Assembly: GCA_050953365.1 (NCBI GenBank)
Contig: JBMNMN010000009.1
Span: 62,001 to 126,000 of the forward strand
DNA from: UBA1426 sp050953365
Lineage (GTDB): Bacteria; Bacillota; Clostridia; Peptostreptococcales; Anaerovoracaceae
Direction of reading: 5' to 3'
DNA: 64,000 nt
In this document: piece by piece, positions 52,158-60,955 of the stretch
Position numbering within the stretch: position 1 is the stretch's first letter
Layout of the letters: every line of letters begins with the position of its first letter
Notes under the pieces: generated by a model
What the model saw: only the letters and a program-made list of their open reading frames with translations
Told to the model about the DNA's origin: nothing
Databases searched by the model: none
Program-made: the position numbers and the translations under genes

Positions 52158-53420
52158 TTATTTGATCGATATCCTTCTGTAGACTATAGCGGAAGCCATG
52201 GCGGCAATTCCTTCCCCTCTGCCGCAAAAGCCCAGTCCTTCCGTCGTCGTTCCTTTGATATTGATCTTTTCAAATTCAATTTTCAATATTTTCGCCAAGT
52301 TTGTTTTCATCTCTGTTATGTAAGGTGCGATCTTGGGTTTCTCCGCCATCACCACCGCATCCACATTCCCGATTTCAAAAGAAACCTCCTCTATGGACGC
52401 CTTCACCCTCTCAAGCAGGGCAAGGCTGGAGATATCCTTATACTCCGGTTGGGTGTCGGGAAAGTGCCTTCCGATGTCCCCCATGCCGCAAGCTCCTAAC
52501 AGCGCGTCCATGATGGCATGGGTCAGCACATCTGCGTCGGAATGGCCTTGAAGCCCCACCGTCCACGGAATGTGGACACCTCCCAGCACTAGCTTTCGAT
52601 TCGGCGCGAAAGCGTGGACATCAAATCCCGTTCCTATTCTCCAATCCGGCGCTAATGTGTTTCTTGGCACCGCGGCCGGGTTTTCCTGCTCTGATGCCAC
52701 AAGGGCCCGCGCAAATTGGAGATCTTCGGCGGTGGTAATTTTGATATTGCAATAGTTACCGGGGACCAGAGCTACATGGTGCCCAAGTCGATGCACCAGC
52801 CCCGCATCATCCGTGCCGATAAATTTCTCACTTGCGGCTTTTTTATGTGCAGCAAAAAGCTTGGCAAACTGAAAGCCCTGTGGAGTCTGTATCGAATAAA
52901 GAAGGCTTCTGTCAAGGCCTTCTTTAAGCTGCAGGTTTTCCACCTTTGCTATGGTATCCTTCACCGGAACTCCAAGAGTGGCGGCGCCCCATTCTGCCGC
53001 AGCCTTTACGAGACGGTTGATTTCATCCTCCGAAACGAAAGGCCGGGCCCCGTCGTGGACAAGCACCAGGTCGGGAGCAGAAACACTATTCACCGGTTTG
53101 TCCTCTTTTTCGCCAAGTTTAGAAATAATTTTTAAACCATTGTAAACGGACGCTTGCCTGTGATCTCCGCCGGATACGATCGCTCGAATTTTCGAGATAC
53201 GCTTTTCTTCGATGAACTCCTTTTGGCAAAACTCCATGTCTGCTTTCTTAACAACAAGATATATATCATCGATAAAAGGATGACCCCCGAAAGTCCTTAA
53301 GACTTTCTCCAGGATCATTTCATTTCCTATCCTGATATACTGTTTTGAAATGCCGCTACCTATTCTTGTTCCCGAACCGGCAGCGGCAATTATTACAGCA
53401 ATTCTCTTGTCGCCATACAT
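52158..53420 (-). CDS. ispDF: Bifunctional IspD/IspF, MEP pathway
   Basis: A 420-residue fusion. Residues 1-235 are the IspD cytidylyltransferase (AAAGSGTRIGSGISKQYIRI, VHDGARPFVSEDEI, TIETPQ-equivalent SIQTPQGFQFAKLF); residues about 258-420 are the IspF MECDP synthase (GTGFDVHAFAPNRKLVLGG with its zinc-binding Asp-His, GHSDADVLTHAIMDALLGA, NIKGTTTEGLGFCGRGEGI). The two enzymes perform steps 3 and 5 of non-mevalonate isoprenoid synthesis. Normally separate in Firmicutes-neighbour gene orders; fusions are known in other lineages. Confidence 0.94.
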   Translation of the reverse strand: MYGDKRIAVIIAAAGSGTRIGSGISKQYIRIGNEMILEKVLRTFGGHPFIDDIYLVVKKADMEFCQKEFIEEKRISKIRAIVSGGDHRQASVYNGLKIISKLGEKEDKPVNSVSAPDLVLVHDGARPFVSEDEINRLVKAAAEWGAATLGVPVKDTIAKVENLQLKEGLDRSLLYSIQTPQGFQFAKLFAAHKKAASEKFIGTDDAGLVHRLGHHVALVPGNYCNIKITTAEDLQFARALVASEQENPAAVPRNTLAPDWRIGTGFDVHAFAPNRKLVLGGVHIPWTVGLQGHSDADVLTHAIMDALLGACGMGDIGRHFPDTQPEYKDISSLALLERVKASIEEVSFEIGNVDAVVMAEKPKIAPYITEMKTNLAKILKIEFEKINIKGTTTEGLGFCGRGEGIAAMASAIVYRRISIK

Positions 53421-53423
53421 CCT

Positions 53424-54533
53424 TTACTTCCCCTTTTTGGGTTTTGCGAATATCATTCTTCCGGCAGCGGTTTGCAAAACACTGGTCACTATAACATCTA
53501 TGGTCTGACCGATGTATTTCTTTCCTTCTTCAACAACGATCATCGTCCCGTCATCCAGATAAGCCACTGCCTGGTTGTTTTCCTTGCCTTCCTTAACCAG
53601 GAAGAGTTCCATTTCCTCTCCCGGCAAAACCACCGGTTTCAGCATATTGGCCAGCTCGTTTATATTAAGTACTTCCACGCCCTTAATGGAAGCCACCTTG
53701 TTCAAATTAAAGTCGTTTGTTACTACTTTTCCGCCGAGATTTTGAGCCAGCTTCAAAAGCTTTACATCCACTTCCGGAATTTCTTCGAGGGATTTATCGC
53801 TGTCCGTGTTATAGATCTCAATTCCGTATTCTGTTTGGATCCGATTCAGGATATCAAGTCCTCTTCTTCCCCGGTTTCGTTTCAAGTTGTCCGAAGAATC
53901 GGCGATATGCCGCAATTCTACCAATACGAATTCAGGGATAACGATATTTCCTTCCAGAAAGCCCGTCTTCATGATATCGGCAATTCTGCCGTCAACAATG
54001 ACGCTGGTATCCAGGATCTTCGGAGCTGCCTCTCCGCCTTTTCCCTTGCCTCTTGCGCCCGATGTGCCGCGCCGGCCGATAGACAGTGCCGCCAGAATAT
54101 CTCTTGCCCTTCTTGTCGCAATAAATACACCTATATAGCCTAAAAGAAGATAGGTCAGCACAGACAGCACAGTTGTCACAAAGGGCAACTCAATGCCCAT
54201 ATAAAGTTGACTGATCAGATAAGCCAAAAAAAGACCTACTATCAAGCCGAAGGTCCCCGTCACAAAATCCGTCGACGGTATTTTCTGCAGATCCGATTCG
54301 ATCCCTTTCGCTACCTTTTGGCTGCGTTTCTGAATGGCCGGTGCAATAGTAAAAAATATAATTGCGCCTAGGACAGCACATATAATGCTGAGAACGGTCT
54401 TTTGCGTGTCGTTAAGAACCAGGACTTCGCCTAAATTCATCACGATCATCAATCCGTGAAATAAAAAAGACACACCGTAGCCCAGAAGCCCGCCACATAG
54501 CGTGATAATACCCCTTATTAACTTTTTTATCAT
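53424..54533 (-). CDS. yacL: YacL family PIN/TRAM-domain membrane protein
   Basis: A 369-residue protein with four N-terminal membrane segments (within residues about 1-155) and a cytoplasmic PIN-like ribonuclease domain starting ILDTSVIVDGRIADIM and including ELRHIADSSDNLKRNRGRRGLDIL, with conserved Asp residues, then a C-terminal TRAM domain (KYIGQTIDVIVTSVLQTAAGRM). The nuclease activity of this family is not firmly assigned. Three bases upstream of ispDF. Confidence 0.9.
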   Translation of the reverse strand: MIKKLIRGIITLCGGLLGYGVSFLFHGLMIVMNLGEVLVLNDTQKTVLSIICAVLGAIIFFTIAPAIQKRSQKVAKGIESDLQKIPSTDFVTGTFGLIVGLFLAYLISQLYMGIELPFVTTVLSVLTYLLLGYIGVFIATRRARDILAALSIGRRGTSGARGKGKGGEAAPKILDTSVIVDGRIADIMKTGFLEGNIVIPEFVLVELRHIADSSDNLKRNRGRRGLDILNRIQTEYGIEIYNTDSDKSLEEIPEVDVKLLKLAQNLGGKVVTNDFNLNKVASIKGVEVLNINELANMLKPVVLPGEEMELFLVKEGKENNQAVAYLDDGTMIVVEEGKKYIGQTIDVIVTSVLQTAAGRMIFAKPKKGK

Positions 54534-54606
54534 GCATCACTCACCCCCTTTCGTATGGACTGCATGGCAATCCTGTATGAAGTATGACTCCGAAGTTAAC
54601 ACTGCT

Positions 54607-55080
54607 TTAAATGGCGGTCTCGATAACCTGCTCCGCCTCTTCATAAGTCATTTTTCCTACCAGTATCAGTTCGCTGATCAGAATCTGCTTTGCATTGAGA
54701 AGCATCTTCTTCTCACCTGTGGACAACTTTTTAGCGCGATCCGTCCTAACCAGGTTGCGAACAACTTCGGCCACCTTGCAGATATCGCCGGTCTTGAGCT
54801 GTTCCATATTTTCCCGATACCTTCGGTTCCAGTTGGAAGACATCTCCGTGGATTCGGCAGACAGCAAGGCAAATACTTCGGGCAGACGAGATTTCGGTAT
54901 AATCGGTCTTATCCCGATCTCATCCGAACAGTCCACGGGGATCATGATCTTTATGTCGCCGCAGGGCACCCTGAGGACATAATACTCCCTTGTCTGGCCA
55001 AGTATTTTCTTTTCCTCGATCTTCTCGATTATACCTGCACCATGCATCGGATATACAATTTTATCGCCGACCATGAACAT
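54607..55080 (-). CDS. carD: CarD/CdnL family transcription regulator
   Basis: A 157-residue CarD-like protein that stabilises RNA polymerase open complexes. The N-terminal RNA-polymerase interaction domain reads VGDKIVYPMHGAGIIEKIEEKK, and the C-terminal helical DNA-binding part includes the conserved Trp in MSSNWNRRYRENMEQLKTGDICKVAEVVRNL. A consensus promoter lies upstream, and yacL-ispDF-proS follow. Confidence 0.92.
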   Translation of the reverse strand: MFMVGDKIVYPMHGAGIIEKIEEKKILGQTREYYVLRVPCGDIKIMIPVDCSDEIGIRPIIPKSRLPEVFALLSAESTEMSSNWNRRYRENMEQLKTGDICKVAEVVRNLVRTDRAKKLSTGEKKMLLNAKQILISELILVGKMTYEEAEQVIETAI

Positions 55081-55104
55081 CCCATAACCTCCCTAATATC
55101 ATTC

Positions 55105-55133
55105 AGTATACCGAATTTAAGGGGTAATGTCAA
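55105..55133 (-). promoter_or_regulatory. Sigma-A promoter of carD-yacL-ispDF-proS
   Basis: Consensus TTGACA (55128-55133), 17-base spacer and TATACT (55105-55110), ending 24 bases before the carD start. The IS4-like element ends about 50 bases upstream and leaves this promoter intact. Confidence 0.8.
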
Positions 55134-55187
55134 GGAAGCAATCGGATAGTTTATCATATGGTATTTACTATGTCAATAATTAAATTG

Positions 55188-56770
55188 CTTGAGTTTCCGC
55201 AGATTGCAGTTAGAAAGTGAACAAATCATATAAAGTAAACAATTTAGGGCTTAGCAAGGAGAAGCGGAGGAGAAAGAAGCCAAAACAGCCACGACTAATA
55301 AGCCCCGTCAGAGACCGGACTTGCGTGAACCGTATTATCTATCCGCTTAAGCGATTAACTTAAAGCTAAGCTGGCGGTATACAGGACGTTCTGTTTTGAA
55401 CCAAAGCCTGACGCCTTCTTTTGCATAGGAGAGTATGCCGGAGATACCCTTGGCGAATCGGTAATAGTGGAATTGGACTTTTTGCCGAATGGGAGCTGCT
55501 ATCTGTAAAATTGAAACTTTGAGGGCATTTGTTTCGGATTTCATGGAAATGGATGCGAAAAAGGCCATGCACAAAGTGATGTAGAAGTTGAGCGCATTGA
55601 TAGCCACAAGCTTGCGGACACGGAACTTTTCAAACTGGAAAACCTGCTTCTTGCAACGGAAGTATTCCTCAATGCGCCAGCGAGAGAAATAAAGCCTTGC
55701 AATCCGAACCACATCATCCTTGGACTTCAGTTCCTTGTTTGTTGCCAGCATCATCGGATGCTCTGTGATGCCATAGACAAGAACCAGATTGATGTCCTTT
55801 CTGGATGCGGTGATTTGAACCTTTACATGGGATAAATATGCCTGATGCTGCTTGCCCCTGTAAAATACAGGCATTTTGATTTTGCCTTTTCTACGGTTTC
55901 GCAGTTCTGTGGCGGGCACCCATTTGTTGTGGAAAAGGAGTTTCCTTTTGGCAGTAAGGCGAATGACGTAATCCTGCTCCAAGGAATCAAGCTTTAAGAA
56001 CATCTTGTTGTCATCATAGCCCCTGTCCATGACAAAAGTGGCTTTGCCAAACAGTGCCTTTGCACGCTCCATCGCTTCAAAAGTAATCGTATTAACGGAA
56101 GTGAAGCTCTTCTCCTGCGAGGAATGGATTTTAGAATAAATACTGATGGGATGATTGCTTTTCGTCAGAACACAGGCTTCTGTCACATGATAGCCTTTTT
56201 CATAGACATTTTTCGCACTAGAGCTTTGGGATCCATCCCGAACAAGGCCCAGAGCTTCGAATTTGTAGCCATCCGGTTTGACGACATCACTGTCGTCCAG
56301 ATGAACCACCGGCTCATCGGCAACCCATTTGCGGACGATGTGGAGATACGAGCGTAAGGCTTCTTTTGGAACGCCTTTGTTTAGATGGCGAGATAGCCTT
56401 TCCACACTGTTAATTTTCTTGGAATCCTCATGAAGTTGGTCTGCAACATCGGTCAGAAGACAGCTACCGGAAGCCAACATACCATAGGTGATGTCGGCAG
56501 TAAACTTTCGATCGGGCTTGGAAAGACATTGAGAAACTTTATTTGAAAAGTTTAAGATTTCACGTTTCAAAGTGTAAGTATTTGTAGTAAAATTAGTCAT
56601 AAGGAATCCTCCGTTTTTTGTTTAGTAAGGTTTTTCTTCATAGCTTAATTTTACTACAAAAAGGGATAGGATTCCTTGTTTTTTAGGCATTTTTCAAAGT
56701 TTCTATAAGAAAGATCTATACTTCCGAGGCTCTCCATAGAAATGGCAGGGAAATCTGCGGAAACTCAAGA
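55188..56770 (-). mobile_element. IS4-like insertion sequence
   Basis: A 1583-bp element with perfect 18-bp inverted repeats CTTGAGTTTCCGCAGATT (55188-55205 and the complement at 56752-56769). TAAATTG at 55181-55187 and 56771-56777 is a candidate 7-bp target duplication, with the right end one base longer. It separates carD from its former upstream neighbours. Contains one intact transposase. Confidence 0.85.
55347..56600 (-). CDS. IS4-superfamily transposase
   Basis: A 417-residue DDE transposase. Candidate catalytic motifs are VHLDDSDVVKP (first Asp), FVMDRGYDDNKMFLKL (second Asp) and the YREK-like YFSRWRIEEYFRCKKQ (Glu). N-terminal residues LSKPDRKFTADITYGMLASG are typical of this IS4-like group. 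Frame intact. The exact IS4 subgroup cannot be fixed from sequence alone. Confidence 0.9.
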   Translation of the reverse strand: MTNFTTNTYTLKREILNFSNKVSQCLSKPDRKFTADITYGMLASGSCLLTDVADQLHEDSKKINSVERLSRHLNKGVPKEALRSYLHIVRKWVADEPVVHLDDSDVVKPDGYKFEALGLVRDGSQSSSAKNVYEKGYHVTEACVLTKSNHPISIYSKIHSSQEKSFTSVNTITFEAMERAKALFGKATFVMDRGYDDNKMFLKLDSLEQDYVIRLTAKRKLLFHNKWVPATELRNRRKGKIKMPVFYRGKQHQAYLSHVKVQITASRKDINLVLVYGITEHPMMLATNKELKSKDDVVRIARLYFSRWRIEEYFRCKKQVFQFEKFRVRKLVAINALNFYITLCMAFFASISMKSETNALKVSILQIAAPIRQKVQFHYYRFAKGISGILSYAKEGVRLWFKTERPVYRQLSFKLIA

Positions 56771-56777
56771 TAAATTG

Positions 56778-57028
56778 ACTATAACATTTGATGGTACTTG
56801 ACTTTGAAAACTGCTTAATTACTGTTCACAAGATGCTTTTTTATCGGATGGGAAGGGATCGAAATTCTGAGCAAAAAATGGAGGTATTATGGAGGTATGT
56901 GTAGATTAAAAGCTATAGAACGATCCCTTCAGAAAGGCTCAGGCTTGTTATTCCGACGGAAAAATGGTATTCTATACGAGAATACCGGGAACCCTCGTTT
57001 CCTGAATACTGAATGGGGAGGCGTTTTT
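56778..57028 (+). promoter_or_regulatory. Upstream region of pfk with an 8-bp dyad
   Basis: GGTATTCT (56966-56973) and AGAATACC (56979-56986) form an operator-like dyad with a five-base centre, about 45 bases before the pfk start. No clear consensus promoter is seen. Confidence 0.4.
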
Positions 57029-58288
57029 ATGAAAACATTAGTCGGAGCTGTTTTGATCGGCCAATCGGGAGGTCCCACCTCCGTAATAAATTCCAGCGCT
57101 CTCGGCTGTATTGAGGCCGCCATGGCTTCCGCCAATGTAACGAAAGTGTATGGAGCGGCCCATGGAATCAAAGGCGTTCTAAACGACAATATTTACGATC
57201 TGACTATGGAAGATCCTGCCGAATTATCGCTGATGCGATACACTCCTTCATCCGTCCTCGGCTCATGTCGCTATAAACTGGCTGATTTTATGGTGGATGA
57301 TACGGATTACAAGCGAATCCTGGACATATTTATAAAATATAATATCCGATATTTTTTCTACATAGGCGGAAACGATTCTATGGATACCTGCAGCAAGATA
57401 AGCAGCTACCTTTCTCAGCACAATTACGAATGCCGCGTTATTGGAATTCCAAAAACCATCGACAACGACCTGGCATTGACAGACCACTGCCCGGGTTATG
57501 GAAGCGCAGCGAAATATATTGCCACTACCCTCATGGAAGTAGGGCGAGACGCAAAGGTGTACGACACCGGTTCCATCACCGTAGTGGAAATTATGGGCAG
57601 AAACGCAGGCTGGCTCACCGCAGCTTCCGCCCTTGCGCGGGTTAGAGATAAGGACCTGGGCCCCGACCTCATCTATTTGCCGGAGGTTCCCTTCGATATG
57701 GCCGACTTTATTTCCGATGTCTCCCGCGTTTACGAACAGCAGGGCGACGTACTGATAGCCGTATCCGAAGGAATTAAGGATAAAAATAACACTTATATCG
57801 TTTCTTATTTTTCCGATCAGACCAAAGAAAAAGACGCCTTCGGTCACGCCAAAATGGGAGGCCTTGCGGCCAACCTGGCAGAGTATGCAAACGCCAAACT
57901 CAAAGCCAAGGTCAGGGGGATCGAACTGAGTCTTCTCCAGCGCTGCGCAGCTCACCTGGCCTCCGCAACAGATGTAGAAGAAGCCTATCTCGCAGGAAAA
58001 GCGGCCTTCGAAGCTGCGGAAACAGGTGTCACAGATAAAATGATTGCCTTTGTGAGAGAACCCGGAGAAACCTATAAATGCAAAACTGCCTTCGTGGATT
58101 TGATAGAAGTGGCAAATGCAGAAAAGAAAGTACCCAGAGAATGGATCAACGAAGCGGGAAACGGACTTCTTCAGCCGTTCATAGATTATGCTCTCCCCCT
58201 GATTCGGGGAGAGGTGGACCGTCCAGTTGAAAATGGACTTCCCAAGTTTGCCCACTTAAAGCGCGTCAAAGCGATGCCGGCAGAATAA
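57029..58288 (+). CDS. pfp: 6-phosphofructokinase, pyrophosphate-dependent type
   Basis: A 419-residue phosphofructokinase. The start MKTLVGAVLIGQSGGPTS has GGGGAGG upstream; the longer frame is not supported. GGNDSMDT replaces the GGDGT of ATP enzymes, and PKTIDNDL carries the Lys typical of PPi-dependent enzymes instead of PGTIDND. MGRNAGWLTAASALA is the fructose 6-phosphate region. It probably converts F6P and PPi to F1,6BP reversibly, saving ATP in an anaerobe. Flanked by two IS elements. Confidence 0.88.
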   Translation: MKTLVGAVLIGQSGGPTSVINSSALGCIEAAMASANVTKVYGAAHGIKGVLNDNIYDLTMEDPAELSLMRYTPSSVLGSCRYKLADFMVDDTDYKRILDIFIKYNIRYFFYIGGNDSMDTCSKISSYLSQHNYECRVIGIPKTIDNDLALTDHCPGYGSAAKYIATTLMEVGRDAKVYDTGSITVVEIMGRNAGWLTAASALARVRDKDLGPDLIYLPEVPFDMADFISDVSRVYEQQGDVLIAVSEGIKDKNNTYIVSYFSDQTKEKDAFGHAKMGGLAANLAEYANAKLKAKVRGIELSLLQRCAAHLASATDVEEAYLAGKAAFEAAETGVTDKMIAFVREPGETYKCKTAFVDLIEVANAEKKVPREWINEAGNGLLQPFIDYALPLIRGEVDRPVENGLPKFAHLKRVKAMPAE

Positions 58289-58308
58289 ACCGGTCCGTAT
58301 ATAAAGCT

Positions 58309-58348
58309 ATGGCTGACCCGAATTAAACAGGTCAGCCATATTTTTTTC
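58309..58348 (+). terminator. Terminator of pfk
   Basis: Perfect 10-bp arms ATGGCTGACC / GGTCAGCCAT followed by ATTTTTTT. IS30 copy C is inserted 14 bases further downstream. Confidence 0.9.
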
Positions 58349-58361
58349 TTCATTTACGTTT

Positions 58362-59558
58362 GGCGAATTGTAAAATGAAGTTGAACTAATAAGGAATCCA
58401 TAGTGACGATTTCTGTTGTAAAATAGTTTTACCACAAAACATACACAGAAAGGCGAATCACTATGGATCACTCACAGTTTACACCTAATCCGCGAAAAAA
58501 TAAACATCTTTCTTTTAAAGAGCGCGTAAAAATCGAGTTATTGGCTGGTGAAGGCAAAACTGCTTATGCCATCGCAAAACTGCTAAATCGGCCCATAAAC
58601 ACCATTACAAACGAACTAAGGCGTGGCACAGTGGAACAGATAAAGCAGGGCAAATTAGTAAAAATCTACTACGCTGATGCCGGCCAGGCTAAATATGAGG
58701 CAAATCGCCGGAACACTGGTCGCAGGTACAAGCTGCTACAGTGCAGTGAGTTCGTAGGCTATGTTGAGAAGATGATGTTAGAGGAAGATTGGTCCGTGGA
58801 CTCTGCCGTAGGTAGGGCTGCAGCAACGGGTAAATTCGATAAGATGCTTTGTACCAAAACCATTTACAACTACATAGATCTAGGGCTTATGAAAGTTAAA
58901 AACACGGATTTACCACTTAAGCTAAAGCGTAGCAAGAAAGGAATCCGAGTCCGGGCCAACAAGCGAAACCTCGGTGACAGTATTGAAAACCGGCCTTGTC
59001 ATGTGGAAGATCGAGAAGAGTTTGGGCACTGGGAAATTGATACGGTAATAGGCTCAAAATCCAAGGAGGATGAAAGCTTATTGACCATTGTCGAACGAAA
59101 AACCAGAAACACATTGATTCGAAAGATTCCTGCCAAAACAGCAGAAGCGGTTATGCAGGAATTTGACCAGATCAAAGACGAATTTGGCAGTCGGTTTCAA
59201 AAGGTCTTCAAAAGCCTTACTGCAGATAATGGATCTGAGTTCGCTGCTCTGTCAACCTTGAAGGAACAGGGTGTAGGGGTATATTTTACACATCCTTACT
59301 CCGCATTCGAACGTGGTACCAATGAAAACCATAACGGCCTGATTAGGCGCTTCATACCCAAAGGTAAGAAGATTTCCGAATACAGCCAAGAGGCCATTGC
59401 ACGAGTTGAAGAATGGATAAACGGCCTTCCAAGAAAGATCTTAGGCTATAAAACCCCAGAAGAACTCTTCGATGAGGAACTCGATTTAATCTATGCTCTT
59501 TAACAACAGAGATTTGTCAAGGTACGGAGATTAGTTCAACTTGTTATTGCAATTCAGG
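58362..59558 (+). mobile_element. IS30-family insertion sequence, copy C (mosaic)
   Basis: A 1197-bp element flanked by a 13-bp direct repeat TTCATTTACGTTT (58349-58361 and 59559-59571). The leader and first 390 bases of the transposase are identical to copy B, then from 58852 onward the sequence diverges sharply. The duplicated site includes the stop codon of the neighbouring aldehyde dehydrogenase gene. Confidence 0.92.
58463..59503 (+). CDS. IS30-family transposase (copy C, mosaic)
   Basis: 346 residues. Residues 1 to about 142 are identical to copies A and B; the rest differs at about 40 positions (for example MKVKNTDLPLKLKRSKKG against LKVKNTDLPLKLRRSPKG) but keeps the DDE motifs HWEIDTVIGSK, TADNGSEF and NENHNGLIRRF. 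Intact. Confidence 0.93.
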   Translation: MDHSQFTPNPRKNKHLSFKERVKIELLAGEGKTAYAIAKLLNRPINTITNELRRGTVEQIKQGKLVKIYYADAGQAKYEANRRNTGRRYKLLQCSEFVGYVEKMMLEEDWSVDSAVGRAAATGKFDKMLCTKTIYNYIDLGLMKVKNTDLPLKLKRSKKGIRVRANKRNLGDSIENRPCHVEDREEFGHWEIDTVIGSKSKEDESLLTIVERKTRNTLIRKIPAKTAEAVMQEFDQIKDEFGSRFQKVFKSLTADNGSEFAALSTLKEQGVGVYFTHPYSAFERGTNENHNGLIRRFIPKGKKISEYSQEAIARVEEWINGLPRKILGYKTPEELFDEELDLIYAL

Positions 59559-59559
59559 T

Positions 59560-60942
59560 TCATTTACGTTTTGTTATTATGCGCACTTGAGTGAACTGTC
59601 TGTGCCCATCAGGCGAACCGTGATAACCGATTCCGCTCTGTTTTGCCCCTACCCAGGGGACATCTCCCACACCGCCGGGTCCACGGTTGATTCCTACCAT
59701 ACCCGCCTCCAGCCGGTTGGCCACTGCTTCCGCATCTTTCCGTCCGAACACCACCGCGCCCAACCCCAGTTGGCTGTTGTTGGCCAGCCTTACAGCTTCG
59801 TCTATATCGCGGAACCTGGCAATACATGCTACCGGTCCAAAGGTCTCTTCCTGCCAAATCAACATATCTTCTGTAATGCCTGAAAGCACCGTAGGCAAAA
59901 TATATCTCGGCGGATGGTCAACACCTCCCGCTAAAACCTTAGCGCCTTTCGCTACGGCATCTTCAATGTGGCTTATAATCTTGCTTCGCTGTTTCTCATT
60001 GATTATCGGGCCGATGTTGGCTTCCGGGTCGGTCCACGGACCGACCTTAAAACGCTGAACGTTCGCCGCCGCCAACTCTTCAAACGCATCCGCAATCTTT
60101 TCGTCAACCAAAATTCTTTCGGTACTGATGCACATTTGTCCGGCGTTTTCAAAGCTGCTTGCCACTGCGAAGCGGGCTGCCCTTTCTATGTCCGCATCTT
60201 CCAATACGATCATCGGATCCTTTCCGCCCATCTCCATAATAAGCCTCTTCACCCCTGAGGCTGCAGCGGTCATAATTTTCTTTCCGGTTCCCAGGGATCC
60301 GGTAAAGGCCACAAGATCCACATCTGAACGAACCAATGCTTCCCCCAGCTTTCCGTCTCCGTATACAATCTGAAGCACGCCCTCCGGAAGCACCTCATTC
60401 AATGCATCTACGTAGGCGCCGGCCACAAGAGGCGTCTCTTCCGACGGCTTGTAGATCACCGCATTGCCCGCTGTCAGAGCCGGAAGAATAAGCCAGTGTC
60501 CCATGGAGACAGGGTAATTCCAGGGGGCGATTACTGCACAAACTCCAAGGGAGTTGTATTGAATTTGGGTTTCCAGGCCGTCGCCTTCTATAACCTTAGT
60601 TTTGATTGCATCTTTTATTTCTGCCGTTTTATAAAATACATCATCGCAGCAGCTCATGACTTCATTGGTGGAACGCCTCAAATCCTTCCCCATCTCCCTG
60701 CTGAGCAGCTCCGCTATTTCGCCGGCCCTTGACCGCAAAACATCTGCGCATTTCTTCAAGTAATCAATCCGTTGGTCCACCGTAAGCCCGGACCATGATT
60801 TCTGCGCTTTTCTGGCAGTCTGTACTTTTTCGGCAAGTTCTTCGATGCGGGTTTTCTGTACCTTTCCGATTATCTCTCCGTTACTGGGGTCATAGGAAAT
60901 CAGAACATTATCATCCATATAATCCGCCGTTTTCCCTGTCAT
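59560..60942 (-). CDS. Aldehyde dehydrogenase family protein
   Basis: A 460-residue NAD(P)-dependent aldehyde dehydrogenase. Cofactor motifs are APWNYPVSMGHWLILPALTAGN and FTGSLGTGKKIM; the catalytic Glu is in EMGGKDPMIVL and the catalytic Cys in NAGQMCISTERI. PWVGAKQSGIGYHGS is near the end. Succinate-semialdehyde or another short aldehyde is possible. The gene runs right up to IS30 copy C; the last codons and TGA lie within the IS target duplication, so the coding sequence is complete. Thirteen bases after the radical SAM gene. Confidence 0.92.
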   Translation of the reverse strand: MTGKTADYMDDNVLISYDPSNGEIIGKVQKTRIEELAEKVQTARKAQKSWSGLTVDQRIDYLKKCADVLRSRAGEIAELLSREMGKDLRRSTNEVMSCCDDVFYKTAEIKDAIKTKVIEGDGLETQIQYNSLGVCAVIAPWNYPVSMGHWLILPALTAGNAVIYKPSEETPLVAGAYVDALNEVLPEGVLQIVYGDGKLGEALVRSDVDLVAFTGSLGTGKKIMTAAASGVKRLIMEMGGKDPMIVLEDADIERAARFAVASSFENAGQMCISTERILVDEKIADAFEELAAANVQRFKVGPWTDPEANIGPIINEKQRSKIISHIEDAVAKGAKVLAGGVDHPPRYILPTVLSGITEDMLIWQEETFGPVACIARFRDIDEAVRLANNSQLGLGAVVFGRKDAEAVANRLEAGMVGINRGPGGVGDVPWVGAKQSGIGYHGSPDGHRQFTQVRIITKRK

Positions 60943-60955
60943 TTTTCTACTCCTT

